NCBI RefSeq assembly: GCF_001553935.1
Contig: NZ_CP014232.1
Location: forward strand, 1,798,001-1,862,000
From: Actinomyces oris
Lineage (GTDB): Bacteria; Actinomycetota; Actinomycetes; Actinomycetales; Actinomycetaceae
DNA: 64,000 nt
Reading direction: 5' to 3'
Position 1 is the stretch's first letter, and each line of letters starts with the position of its first letter. Below are positions 48,648 to 57,639 of this stretch, in pieces. A model generated the notes under the pieces. That model worked only from the letters and a program-made list of their open reading frames with translations. It was not told the DNA's origin and ran no database searches. The translations under genes were made by a program, and so were the position numbers.

Positions 48648-51161
48648 TCACTTAGAAGGGTGGGGCTTGGTCGATGAGGGGTGCGAGTTGGAGGGTGTGG
48701 GCGGCTTTGGGGTAGGGGTGGGTTCGTAGTCTCCGGGTTTCTGGCCGGGTTGGGGGCCGCGGGTCTCTAGCCGCGCCCTGCCGTTGGTGTTGGTGCCGAA
48801 ACGGGCGTGGTTGTGGGCCTGGTTGTCGAGTGCTCTGTCAAGGGCCCGGTTGAGGCGGTTGAGGATGTCGTGGCTGATCTGCTTGCTCAGGTCGGCTGGT
48901 ACGACGGCGCCGGGGACGTGGTGCTGGTGGGGGCCGGTCTTGCGGGGCAGGCGGGTGATGGTGCCGTTGGGGTGGCGCTGGTAGACGGTCTTGTCGGGGG
49001 TGTACCAGGACAGGACCCCGCTGGTGTTGTCTTTGGTGAGGGCCCATCCGGGGGTGTGCTTGAGGCGGTGGTGGGCCTCGCACAAGGTGACGAGGTTGTC
49101 CAGGCTGGTGGTCCCGCCCTGGCTCCAGGCGGTGAGGTGGTCGATGTCGCACCGCTCGGCGGGGGTCTGGCAGGTGGGGAAGACACAGGCCCGGTCGCGG
49201 GCGCGCACCAGGTCGGCCAGGCCGGCCGGGGGACGGTAACGGGTGCGGCCCACGTCGATCACGACTCCGCTTGCTGGGTCGGTGACCAGGCGCCTCCAGG
49301 TCCCGCCGGCGGCCAGGGCCCAGGCAGTCAGGGCCGGCACCGCCACGCTGCGCACCCCAACCCGCACCTGAGCAACCCCGGTAGCCGCGGCGGACAACGA
49401 GACAGCAGGCTGAACGGCGGGCTGGGCGTTGGGAGCAGCAGAGCACGACGCGGCGGGCGAGGAGTCGTGAGCAGCAGAGCGCGAGGCGGCGGGCTGGGAG
49501 GCGGGAGTGGCCGGGGTGGGTTCGGGCAGACTCCTCCCGTCAGCGGTGGACAGACCTCTTCTGCTGTTCAGGGACGCTGCATCGTTGCAGGCCTCGGATG
49601 TGATGGCGGCGATCTGACCTGGAGGGGCTCCACTGGACTTCAGATTGCGGGGCTCCTTGAAGCACTCACCGCCTCCGGGGTCACCGCTGTCGGTGGTGTC
49701 TTCTGGCGGAGCCAGGCCACCTGGGTCGGTCAGGCTGGTCAGGGGGACGGTGACCTGGACATCGATGTGGATGCCCTCTGGGAGGGGGAGGTGGCCGGTG
49801 CCTGAGGGAGTCCACCACGGACTGGCGGACCCCACCAGGGAGCTCAAGGCCCCCAGGAGGCCTTCCAGGGGCACCCCGTCAGGCAGCAGACGACCCAGGG
49901 AGGCAGGACGCCTGGGAGGAGAGAACGAGGCAGGCACTGAACCCAGCTCACTCACACCGCCAAAGTCTCCAGTGCTGCTGCCGAGACCGCCACCACCGCC
50001 AGTGCCGCCACTGGTGTCGTTGTCGGGGGCTTGTGTGGGTCTGTGGTAGGCGGTCTGCTGGCTGGTGCGTAGTGTGGACAGGGCCATCGCGCCCAGCGCG
50101 TCGGCTCTCAGCTGGGCCAGGGTGCGCTGCTCACCGCAGGCCCTGGCGCTGGCGGCGATCGCGTCCAGGGTCGCGTCCAGCAGCAGGGCGTCCATGGTCG
50201 GCAGTACGAGCCGGACCTGGGAGATTCCTTCGCCGGCGGGTTTGGGGCGTGACACGCACCGCCGGGAGACATTGACCCGCACCCGCTCAGCATGCCCGGC
50301 GGGGTCGACCTCCATCAGGGCCCGCTCAATGTCGCGTCCCACCTGGGACACGCTGCGCCTAGGTGCCTGAGGCAGCACCCGCTCCTGAACCGCCAGGGCC
50401 ACCGGGGCCGGCACGCCCTCCAGGCGACGAGTCACCAAGGACGCCTTGGCTGCATCCAGCACCCCGCACCGCTCCATGGCCTCGGTGGGCCCGAAACCGA
50501 CGTCCATCAGCGCGCTACCGTGGTCCACGACCTGCCCGGCCTGAGTTCGAGACAGCCCCAGGCGGGCCGACAGCAGGCAGGTGGTGTTGAACCGCCGCTC
50601 CTCAAACCCCACCACCGGTGAGACCGCACCGTCTGGGCCCCACTGATCCGGATGACTCGACAGCTCACCACAGGCGGTCAGGCACGCCGCCGCCAGGGCC
50701 TCGCCCCACGCGGCCCACGCCGCCAGCCGGTGACAGGCCGCGGCCAGCTCCCCCAGACCCCGTGCTCCCAGGCCAAGCAGCCCAGTAGCACCGACCTCCT
50801 CCACGGACACGACCCTGTGTCCATCAGCAGCGGCCACCAGCGTCGCGTCAGCGTCCGAATCGCCTGCGAACAAGCCCTCACCATCAGCACTGCCGGCGCT
50901 CTCAGCGTCAGAGCTCTCACCACCGACGCCGCCGCCACCGCCATCGCCGTCGTCGTTGGGGTTCTGGGCGGCCACCAGCAGCCGGGACAGCAGCCCCTCG
51001 ACCACACCGGCCAGCGCTCCACCGCCGGCCAAGGACCCCAGCAGGCCCGCCACGTCCTCAGTGCAGGTCACAGCCCCCGCCGACGCGTCCCCGGCGGGCG
51101 CGACCAGCACCTCGGCCGCACCACCGGCCGGGACACGAGGAAGCACACCGCCTTCGAACAT
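48648..51161 (-). CDS. DUF222-family protein with C-terminal HNH nuclease motif
   Basis: 837 residues from the ATG at 51161. N-terminal part low-complexity Ala/Gly/Ser; middle DUF222-type helical region (RLGLSRTQAGQVVDHG, CGVLDAAKASLVTRRLEG); then a long Ser/Gly/Pro/Ala-rich disordered section; near 650-700 the zinc/HNH segment with CVFPTCQTP, RCDIDHLTAWSQGG, DNLVTLCEAHHRLKH; polar tail. Proteins of this class are multicopy in actinobacteria (REP13E12-type) and often linked to mobile repeats, but no transposase or repeat borders are visible here. The start is supported by a TATACT hexamer 6 bases upstream and no ribosome site. The longer frame to 51209 lacks support. Confidence 0.85.
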   Translation of the reverse strand: MFEGGVLPRVPAGGAAEVLVAPAGDASAGAVTCTEDVAGLLGSLAGGGALAGVVEGLLSRLLVAAQNPNDDGDGGGGGVGGESSDAESAGSADGEGLFAGDSDADATLVAAADGHRVVSVEEVGATGLLGLGARGLGELAAACHRLAAWAAWGEALAAACLTACGELSSHPDQWGPDGAVSPVVGFEERRFNTTCLLSARLGLSRTQAGQVVDHGSALMDVGFGPTEAMERCGVLDAAKASLVTRRLEGVPAPVALAVQERVLPQAPRRSVSQVGRDIERALMEVDPAGHAERVRVNVSRRCVSRPKPAGEGISQVRLVLPTMDALLLDATLDAIAASARACGEQRTLAQLRADALGAMALSTLRTSQQTAYHRPTQAPDNDTSGGTGGGGGLGSSTGDFGGVSELGSVPASFSPPRRPASLGRLLPDGVPLEGLLGALSSLVGSASPWWTPSGTGHLPLPEGIHIDVQVTVPLTSLTDPGGLAPPEDTTDSGDPGGGECFKEPRNLKSSGAPPGQIAAITSEACNDAASLNSRRGLSTADGRSLPEPTPATPASQPAASRSAAHDSSPAASCSAAPNAQPAVQPAVSLSAAATGVAQVRVGVRSVAVPALTAWALAAGGTWRRLVTDPASGVVIDVGRTRYRPPAGLADLVRARDRACVFPTCQTPAERCDIDHLTAWSQGGTTSLDNLVTLCEAHHRLKHTPGWALTKDNTSGVLSWYTPDKTVYQRHPNGTITRLPRKTGPHQHHVPGAVVPADLSKQISHDILNRLNRALDRALDNQAHNHARFGTNTNGRARLETRGPQPGQKPGDYEPTPTPKPPTPSNSHPSSTKPHPSK

Positions 51162-51167
51162 ATGTAC

Positions 51168-51173
51168 AGTATA
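51168..51173 (-). promoter_or_regulatory. -10 hexamer for the leaderless DUF222/HNH gene
   Basis: TATACT on the minus strand, separated by 6 bases from the ATG at 51161, with no Shine-Dalgarno. The best match to the TANNNT consensus in the window. Confidence 0.65.
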
Positions 51174-51621
51174 GCCCGAATCTCCGCCACCCGCACGGCG
51201 AAACAGCACTCAGAATCACCGGCACAGCAACGAAAACCAGGAGCCTTGCCCCTCATGATCGGAGGTACACGGAGGTGGGGTGGGGCGGTCCTCGTACCTG
51301 CACACCGAATCCGGACTTGCGCCTCGAACCCTCACCCGCCTCCTGTGCCCGCGTCGCGCTCCCGCCTCCCCGAGTGGACCGTTCCGAACTGCCCTCCTCG
51401 CACCCACCTTCGGAACCGACCTCTCGCCCCCACCTCCACTCCGACGTGACGCGGCTCAAAGCCGCGTTGTTGCCCGCGCCCTGGGGGAGTCCCCGCCTTC
51501 CTCCATAGACTGTGGCGCGGTACCCCGTCGTCGCCGTCGCCCCGGACCGGAGCAACCGGTTCTCCCGGCAGCGGGAACGCGGGTGCTACGTCCACGTCCC
51601 CTGAAACAGGAACGAAGAACA
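51174..51621. other. Intergenic region upstream of fprA (no gene seen)
   Basis: About 450 bases between divergent genes. Contains a hairpin ACGCGGCT-CAA-AGCCGCGT at 51449-51467, a GGGGGA-G-TCCCC style inverted repeat at about 51483-51494, and TAGACT at 51506-51511 that could be a -10 for fprA. An open frame continues through it upstream of fprA but shows no protein similarity. Confidence 0.55.
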
Positions 51622-53109
51622 GTGAACGCACGTCCTCTCAATGTCGCCGTCATCGGAGCAGGCCCCGCAGGCATCTACGCCTCGGACATCCTCTCGAAGT
51701 CGGGCATGGAGGTCTGTATCGACCTGTTCGAGCGGCTTCCTGCGCCCTACGGGCTGGTGCGCTACGGCGTCGCCCCCGACCACCCGCGCATCAAGCAGAT
51801 CATCGTGGCCCTCTACAAGATCCTCCAGCGCGGGGACATTCGGCTCATCGGCAACGTCGAGGTCGGCCGTGACATCTCGGTGGCCGAGCTCCAGGAGCAC
51901 TATGACGCCATCATCTTCTCCACTGGAGCCGACACCGACGCCCCCCTCGACATTCCCGGCGTCGACGCCCCCGAGTGCTACGGCGGCGCCGACTTCGTCT
52001 CGTGGTACGACGGTCACCCCGACCACCCGCGTACCTGGGACCTGAGTGCCAAGGAGGTCGCCGTCATCGGCGTCGGCAATGTCGCGCTGGACATTGCCCG
52101 CGTCCTGGCCAAGCACGCCGACGACCTCATGACCACTGAGATCCCTGCGAACGTGGCCACCACGCTCCAGCAGTCCCCGGTCACCGACGTGCATGTCTTC
52201 GGTCGCCGCGGTCCGGCTCAGGTGAAGTTCACCCCGCTGGAGCTGCGCGAGCTCGGCAAGCAGGCCGACGTCGACGTCCTCGTCGACGAGGAGGACTTCG
52301 AGTACGACGAGGGCTCGCAGGCGGCCCTGGCCTCCTCCAACCAGCAGCGCCAGGTCGTCAAGGCCCTTGAGGGGTACGCGATGCAGGAGCCGGAGGACCT
52401 CACCGCCTCCCACCGCATCCACATCCACCTCTTCTCGGCGCCCCACGAGGTCCTCACCGACGACGACGGCCACGTCGTCGGCCTGCGCACCGAGCGCACC
52501 CGCCTGACCGGCGACGGCAACGTCACCGGCACCGGCGAGTACCGCGACTGGCCCGTCCAGGCCGTCTACCGCGCCGTCGGATATGCCTCCAGCGCCATCG
52601 AGGGCCTGCCCTTCGACGCCGAGCGGCACGTCGTCCCCAACGAGGGCGGCCGCGTCCTCGGCGAGGACGGCAAGCCTCTGACCGGCCTGTACGCCACCGG
52701 CTGGATCCGTCGCGGCCCCGTGGGCCTCATCGGCTCCACCAAGTCCGACGCGCAGGAGACCATCACCAACCTCGTGGCCGACGCCAACGCCGGCCTGCTG
52801 CACGCCGAGACCAGCGACGAGGCCCAGGTCGGTCACGACGCCATCATCGCCCTGCTGGAGTCCCGCGGCATCCCCTTCACCAACTGGGAGGGCTGGGAGC
52901 TGCTGGACGCCTATGAGCGCGAGCTCGGTGAGGGCTACGGTGAGGTCGTCGTCACCGGAGGGGCCTCCAAGCCGCGCGAGCGCGTCAAGGTCGTCTCCCG
53001 CGATGCCATGACCGCGATCTCTCGCTCCACCGAGGTTCCCGAGGACCTCATCGGCCAGCCCGAGACGGGTCGCGTCCCCGAGCGCGTCGCCCACCGCCTG
53101 GCCGACTGA
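51622..53109 (+). CDS. fprA: Ferredoxin/flavodoxin-NADP+ reductase, adrenodoxin-reductase type
   Basis: 495 residues, like mycobacterial FprA. Moves electrons between NADPH and ferredoxin via FAD. Seen: FAD motif VIGAGPAGIYA (10-20), LPAPYGLVRYGVAPDHP, NADPH motif IGVGNVALDIARVL, GRRGPAQVKFTPLELREL, and GWIRRGPVGLIGSTKSDA. The C-terminal 60 residues are typical of the family. GTG at 51622 follows a GGAACGAAG-like weak site. A monocistronic unit, with a strong stem-loop after it. Confidence 0.93.
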   Translation: MNARPLNVAVIGAGPAGIYASDILSKSGMEVCIDLFERLPAPYGLVRYGVAPDHPRIKQIIVALYKILQRGDIRLIGNVEVGRDISVAELQEHYDAIIFSTGADTDAPLDIPGVDAPECYGGADFVSWYDGHPDHPRTWDLSAKEVAVIGVGNVALDIARVLAKHADDLMTTEIPANVATTLQQSPVTDVHVFGRRGPAQVKFTPLELRELGKQADVDVLVDEEDFEYDEGSQAALASSNQQRQVVKALEGYAMQEPEDLTASHRIHIHLFSAPHEVLTDDDGHVVGLRTERTRLTGDGNVTGTGEYRDWPVQAVYRAVGYASSAIEGLPFDAERHVVPNEGGRVLGEDGKPLTGLYATGWIRRGPVGLIGSTKSDAQETITNLVADANAGLLHAETSDEAQVGHDAIIALLESRGIPFTNWEGWELLDAYERELGEGYGEVVVTGGASKPRERVKVVSRDAMTAISRSTEVPEDLIGQPETGRVPERVAHRLAD

Positions 53110-53152
53110 GCCGAGCACGGTCTACGGCTCAAGCCCAGCCGACATCGCATCA

Positions 53153-53191
53153 CCCGTCCGGCACCGGTCCCCGCGGCCGATGCCGGACGGG
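53153..53191 (+). terminator. Strong stem-loop after fprA
   Basis: Perfect 11-bp stem CCCGTCCGGCA / TGCCGGACGGG with a 17-base loop, between the fprA stop and the ribosome site of the acetyltransferase. No T-run. Confidence 0.55.
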
Positions 53192-53223
53192 CGTCGTCAC
53201 CGACACGGAGAGGAAGAAGTCCG

Positions 53224-53802
53224 ATGAGAACCCGCCGTATCCGCTTCGCCGGCGGAACCAACCGCTGGGCGCGTGACCTCTATCTGCGTGCCTTCCCCGA
53301 GGATGAGCGCATTCCCTGGGCGCTCATCCACGTGCTCAGCCTGCGCCGCGGCGTCGACCTCGTCGCCTGGTGGGACCAGCCCGCCGGATCGACCCGTGCG
53401 GCCCGCCCGGATCCTGTCGCCCTGACCTGGACCGTGCGTCGCCCCGGCTCCCGCCTGCTCTTCCTCTTCTACCTCGCCGTCGACGACGCCGCACGCGGCC
53501 GTGGCGTGGGCACCCGCCTCCTGGCCGAGCTCGAGCGCCGTCACCCCGGCTGCACCATCGTCCTGGACGTCGAGCCCGTCATCGCCGAGGCCGACAACGC
53601 CGAGCAGCGACGCCGTCGGTTCTCCTTCTACGAGCGCTCCGGCTTCCGCGACACCGGGTACGCGGTCCAGGACTCGACGGGGGAGTACTGGACCCTCGCG
53701 CGTGAGGCGCCGGGAACCACCTTCGATCCCGACGACTTCCGCGATGCCCTGAGCTGCCTGGACTGCATCACCGCGCGAGTGGTCCCGCGCCAGCAGACAT
53801 AG
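53224..53802 (+). CDS. GNAT-family N-acetyltransferase
   Basis: 192 residues. The acetyl-CoA motif is LFYLAVDDAARGRGVGTRLLAELE (about 80-105), followed by the second family block RRFSFYERSGFRDTGYAV. The acceptor is not recognisable. ATG with a GGAGAGGAAG site. It starts 32 bases after the stem-loop and ends 33 bases before htpX. Confidence 0.85.
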   Translation: MRTRRIRFAGGTNRWARDLYLRAFPEDERIPWALIHVLSLRRGVDLVAWWDQPAGSTRAARPDPVALTWTVRRPGSRLLFLFYLAVDDAARGRGVGTRLLAELERRHPGCTIVLDVEPVIAEADNAEQRRRRFSFYERSGFRDTGYAVQDSTGEYWTLAREAPGTTFDPDDFRDALSCLDCITARVVPRQQT

Positions 53803-53823
53803 GTCAGACACAGGTTCATCCCA

Positions 53824-53829
53824 TAGTCT
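53824..53829 (+). promoter_or_regulatory. -10 hexamer for leaderless htpX
   Basis: TAGTCT ending 6 bases before the ATG at 53836. No ribosome-binding site is present between them. Confidence 0.55.
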
Positions 53830-53835
53830 CCACCC

Positions 53836-54705
53836 ATGACAAGGACTCACCACTACAACGGTCTCAAGACCGCCGTCCTCCTGGGCGGCATGTGGAGCCT
53901 GCTTCTCCTGCTCGGCTACGTGCTGGCCCGGGGGACCGGCTCCGCCATCTGGCTGGTGATCGCGCCGGTCATCGGCCTGGTGCAGACCGCCCTCGGCTTC
54001 TGGAACTCCGACAAGATCGCCGTGCGCTCCATGGGCGCCATCGAGGTCACCGAGGCCCAGCAGCCCCAGATGTACGCCATCGTGCGTGAGCTCTCCGCCG
54101 CTGCCGGCCAGCCCATGCCGCGCCTCTACGTGGCCCCCACGATGAGCCCCAACGCATTCGCCACCGGCCGCAGCCCCTCGCACGCCGCCGTGTGCTGCAC
54201 GCAGGGCATCCTCCAGCTCCTCAACGAGCGCGAGCTGCGCGGCGTCCTGGGCCACGAGCTCTCCCACGTCTACAACCGCGACATCCTCACCTCCTCGGTG
54301 GCCGCGGGCATCGCCGGCGTCATCTCCTCCATGGTCACCATGGCCATGTGGTTCGGCGGCGGCAACCGGCGCGACCGGGACGGCGGCAACATCATCGCCG
54401 TCCTGCTGCTCTCCCTCCTGGCGCCCCTGGCCGCCGCCATCACCCAGTTCGCCATCTCCCGGACCCGCGAGTACGACGCCGACCACGACGGCGCCGAGCT
54501 CACCCAGGACCCGCTCGCCCTGGCCAGCGCGCTCAGCAAGCTCGAGGCGGGCATCTCACGCGTGCCCATGGGGCAGGACCCACGCCTCGAACCGGTCTCC
54601 TCCATGATGATCGCCAACCCCTTCGGGAGCCTGCGCAACCTCTTCGCCACCCACCCGCCCATGGACAAGCGCATCGCCCGCCTCGAGCAGATGGCCGGGT
54701 ACTGA
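53836..54705 (+). CDS. htpX: HtpX-type M48 membrane metalloprotease
   Basis: 289 residues. Two N-terminal spans (about 12-55), zinc motif HELSH (His140, Glu141, His144), two more spans (about 153-210) and the third-ligand region REYDADHDGAEL, as in HtpX. Degrades damaged membrane proteins. Length matches the family. It starts a three-gene unit with two kinase-like genes; the next start is 2 bases after the stop. Confidence 0.93.
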   Translation: MTRTHHYNGLKTAVLLGGMWSLLLLLGYVLARGTGSAIWLVIAPVIGLVQTALGFWNSDKIAVRSMGAIEVTEAQQPQMYAIVRELSAAAGQPMPRLYVAPTMSPNAFATGRSPSHAAVCCTQGILQLLNERELRGVLGHELSHVYNRDILTSSVAAGIAGVISSMVTMAMWFGGGNRRDRDGGNIIAVLLLSLLAPLAAAITQFAISRTREYDADHDGAELTQDPLALASALSKLEAGISRVPMGQDPRLEPVSSMMIANPFGSLRNLFATHPPMDKRIARLEQMAGY

Positions 54706-54707
54706 CA

Positions 54708-55250
54708 GTGCCACTGACCGTCGTCGGCGGACTACCGGCAGTCGGCAAGACCGCCGTGTGCCGGGAAGTCCTGCGCCTGCGGGCCGAGGCGCGGCCGCGG
54801 AGTCGACCACCGACCTGGTTGCGCATCGACTCCATCGAGCAGGCCCTGCGGGACACTGGCGAGATGCTCCCCGGCATGCCCGCGGGCGCCGGATACTACG
54901 TGGCCGCCGCTGTGGCCCGGGACGTTCTGGCCTCGGGCGGGGACGTTCTGGTCGAGTGTGTCAACCCGCTGCCCATCACCCGCCGCCTGTGGGAGGAGAC
55001 GGCCTCGGCCGCGGGCGCCCGGTTTCTCTCCGTCGAGCTCATCTGCTCCGATGCTGCCGAGCACCGGCGCCGCGCCCAACAGCGGGGCAGCGATATCGAG
55101 GGCCTCGAGCTGCCGGGGTGGCAGGAGATCGCCCGTCGCGATTACGCCCCTTGGCCCGAGGCCGACCTCCGCCTCGACACCGCCCGGCTCACCGTCACCG
55201 AGGCCGCCCGGGCCATCGTCGACCTCGGCCTCGCGGATGGAACCCGATGA
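54708..55250 (+). CDS. P-loop kinase-like protein (AAA_33 type)
   Basis: 180 residues. Walker A GGLPAVGKT at 7-15, followed by a CHAT/adenylylsulfate-kinase-like fold: RIDSIEQAL, a Gly/Tyr lid-like segment, LVECVNPLP, and the arginine-rich AEHRRRAQQR region. Such small kinases phosphorylate nucleosides, sugars or antibiotics; the substrate is unknown. GTG start immediately after htpX and ATGA overlap with the next gene make a coupled unit. A longer frame inside htpX is rejected. Confidence 0.78.
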   Translation: MPLTVVGGLPAVGKTAVCREVLRLRAEARPRSRPPTWLRIDSIEQALRDTGEMLPGMPAGAGYYVAAAVARDVLASGGDVLVECVNPLPITRRLWEETASAAGARFLSVELICSDAAEHRRRAQQRGSDIEGLELPGWQEIARRDYAPWPEADLRLDTARLTVTEAARAIVDLGLADGTR

Positions 55251-56278
55251 CGGTGGACAGGGGAGTGGACACTCCACCTCCCACTGGAACCGACGACGAC
55301 ATCGCCCCACGCATCAGGGCCGCCGTCGACGCCGGCGAACTGCGCGGCGTGACGACCGGACCGGTCGAGCGGCTGGGGACCGGTGAGAGCTACACCGCCT
55401 GGCGAGTCGGCTCCGGGGAGCAGGCCCGGGTCCTGCGCCTTCCACGACGCCCGCCCCATGACCTGCCTCGCTCCATGCAGGCCGAGTTCGAGGTCCTCAG
55501 ACGCGTCCCACCCGAGCTGGGAACCAGCGCCGTCGCCCTGGAGACCGGCAGCGACAACCCGCTCGGCACCCCCTACATGGTGACCACCCACGTCCCCGGT
55601 CGGGCCCTGTGCACCGCCGACTGGAACCCGCGGTTCGCCACCGCCCTCGCCCACCAGATCGCCCGCCTGCACGAGGCTCTCGCCACCGCCACCGCCCCCG
55701 CGCCGTCGGCCGCCTTCGTGCCTAGCGCCGACGAACAGGGGGAGGAGCTGGCGACCTGGTGGGGAGAGCATCATCCGCAGACCCTCACCGACCCCCGCGT
55801 CCGCGAGCTCCTGCCCGCCTGGCGCCGCGAGCTCGACCGCCTCGCCCCGGCCTTCGAGGCGGTCCCCACCCACCGACTCATCCACGGCGACGCCGTCGCC
55901 CCCAATGTCATCCTCGGCCCCGACGGCCTGCCGCGACTCATCGACTTCGAGTGGTCCGGGCCCGGCGACACCGCCAAGGACCTGGCCCTCATCGGGGGCC
56001 GGGTGACCGGCGGGCCCTGGTACCTGCCCATGACGCCCGACGACGTCACCGCCTTCGTCACTGAGTACGCGCGGTACTCGCGGTCCTCGCGGCGCTCGCG
56101 GCTTGCGCAGGACACGGGTGCCGCCGACCTGCAACGGCTGCTGGAGCGCCGCGAGGCCTACGAGCTTCTCGACCGCCTGGGCAACCTCCTGTACTGCCTC
56201 AGCCGCCCCGGCGAGGCCCGCTACGGCAGATGGGCCGACGAGCTCGCTCGCAGCCTGACCGCCCGACTCGGTGGCTGA
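55247..56278 (+). CDS. Aminoglycoside-phosphotransferase-like (APH/choline kinase) protein
   Basis: 343 residues with the APH fold: the Brenner motif HGDAVAPN (His213, Asp215, Asn220), metal site LIDFEW (Asp233), and an N-terminal lobe with TGESYTAWRV. The catalytic residues are intact. Substrate unknown; chromosomal relatives phosphorylate small hydroxylated molecules, so an antibiotic role must not be assumed. Coupled by ATGA to the P-loop kinase. Confidence 0.83.
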   Translation: MTVDRGVDTPPPTGTDDDIAPRIRAAVDAGELRGVTTGPVERLGTGESYTAWRVGSGEQARVLRLPRRPPHDLPRSMQAEFEVLRRVPPELGTSAVALETGSDNPLGTPYMVTTHVPGRALCTADWNPRFATALAHQIARLHEALATATAPAPSAAFVPSADEQGEELATWWGEHHPQTLTDPRVRELLPAWRRELDRLAPAFEAVPTHRLIHGDAVAPNVILGPDGLPRLIDFEWSGPGDTAKDLALIGGRVTGGPWYLPMTPDDVTAFVTEYARYSRSSRRSRLAQDTGAADLQRLLERREAYELLDRLGNLLYCLSRPGEARYGRWADELARSLTARLGG

Positions 56279-56373
56279 GCCGCCCGCTTCACGGCAGTGT
56301 CGGGCTAGCCCCACCATGGTTCCGCCAGGTGGCAGGATTGGGCGCGATTCCGGCCCTGAGGAGGATATGAGGC

Positions 56374-57639
56374 ATGAACCGATCAGCATGGGCCGCGCGC
56401 TACCGCCAGCTCGGCAGGGACGCCGCCTTCCTCCTCCTCAGTGGGCCACTGAGCCTACTCGCCTTCTACCTGCTTGTGCCGCTGACCGCCCTCGGCGTGG
56501 TCACCACCATCATCTGGGTGGGGCTGCTGGTGCTCATCATCGACCTGAGCATCGCCGGGGGCTTCGCCAACATCGCCCGCCTCGCCGTGGCGCGCGTGGA
56601 CGGGCGCGAGCCGGTACCCGGCGGCTACCTCGAGCCCGAGCCGGGGGCCTCCGCGCGCCGTCGGCTCTTCCGGCGTTTGCGTGACCCTCAGCGCTGGATG
56701 GACCTGCTGTGGGCCGTCATCTACTTCCCGGTCTCCCTCATCACCTGGATCATCAGCGTCGTGTGGCTGGCCCTGGCCGTGGCAGGTCTCCTCGCCCCCA
56801 TCGCTGACATCATTCTTGACCTGGTCCTCGATCCGGCCGTGGGGCAGCGCCAGGGGCTGGCTCATCTTCTAGGCCTGCAGCCGGAGCTGTTCTGGGACAT
56901 CGGATTCAACCTCACCTGCGGCATCGTCTTCTCCTTGACCGCCCCCGCCGTCCTGCGGGGCCTGGCCGCCATGCAGATCGGGCTCAGCCGCGCCATGCTC
57001 TCCTGGCGCAGCGAGGTCAGCCGCCTCCAGACCTCCCGGGCCGCCGTTCAGCGCGCCGAGGCCGACACTCGCCGCCGCCTGGAGCGCGACATCCACGACG
57101 GCCCCCAGCAGCGCCTCGTGCGCCTGCGCATGGACCTGGCCCGTGCCCACCGGCAGGCCGAGAAGGACCCGGCGGCCGCGTCGGCCATCATCCAGGGTGC
57201 CATGGAGCAGACCCAGCAGACTCTCGACGAGCTGCGTCAGCTCTCCCGCGGTATCGCCCCACCCGTCCTCATCGACCGCGGCCTGGCAGCCGCCATCACC
57301 GAGGCCGCCACCCGCTCCTCCGTCCCCGTCACCGTGAGCACCGAGCTGCCGGACCTGCCCGACCACGTCTCCCAGGCCGCCTACTTCGTGGTCAGCGAGG
57401 CCCTGGCCAACCTCAACAAGCACTCCGGGGCCACAGCCGCCGGCGTCGATGCCCGCGTCGCCGACGGCGCCCTGCTCGTGAGGATCAGCGACAACGGCAT
57501 CGGAGGGGCCTCGACCGCCAAGGGACACGGCCTGGCCGGCCTGGTCGAGCGCCTCAACGGGGTCGACGGTAGGCTCACCATCACGTCCCCGACCGGCGGA
57601 CCGACCACACTGGAGGCGAGAATCCCGTGCGCGTTCTGA
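56374..57639 (+). CDS. Membrane sensor histidine kinase (NarX/DesK class)
   Basis: 421 residues. An N-terminal 'putative sensor' region with two pairs of membrane spans (about 18-60 and 110-150) and a further span near 180-205, then the HisKA_3 dimer/phospho site RRRLERDIHDGPQQRL with phospho-His241, and a C-terminal ATPase domain with N box EALANLNKHSGA, G1 DNGIGG and GHGLAGLVERL. Signals through the next gene, which overlaps by 13 bases. The stimulus is unknown. ATG with a GAGGAGG site. Confidence 0.92.
   Translation: MNRSAWAARYRQLGRDAAFLLLSGPLSLLAFYLLVPLTALGVVTTIIWVGLLVLIIDLSIAGGFANIARLAVARVDGREPVPGGYLEPEPGASARRRLFRRLRDPQRWMDLLWAVIYFPVSLITWIISVVWLALAVAGLLAPIADIILDLVLDPAVGQRQGLAHLLGLQPELFWDIGFNLTCGIVFSLTAPAVLRGLAAMQIGLSRAMLSWRSEVSRLQTSRAAVQRAEADTRRRLERDIHDGPQQRLVRLRMDLARAHRQAEKDPAAASAIIQGAMEQTQQTLDELRQLSRGIAPPVLIDRGLAAAITEAATRSSVPVTVSTELPDLPDHVSQAAYFVVSEALANLNKHSGATAAGVDARVADGALLVRISDNGIGGASTAKGHGLAGLVERLNGVDGRLTITSPTGGPTTLEARIPCAF

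Noticed and set aside
55247..56278. Aminoglycoside resistance gene
   Set aside because: The APH fold is shared by many housekeeping kinases; nothing in the sequence or context points to a specific drug.
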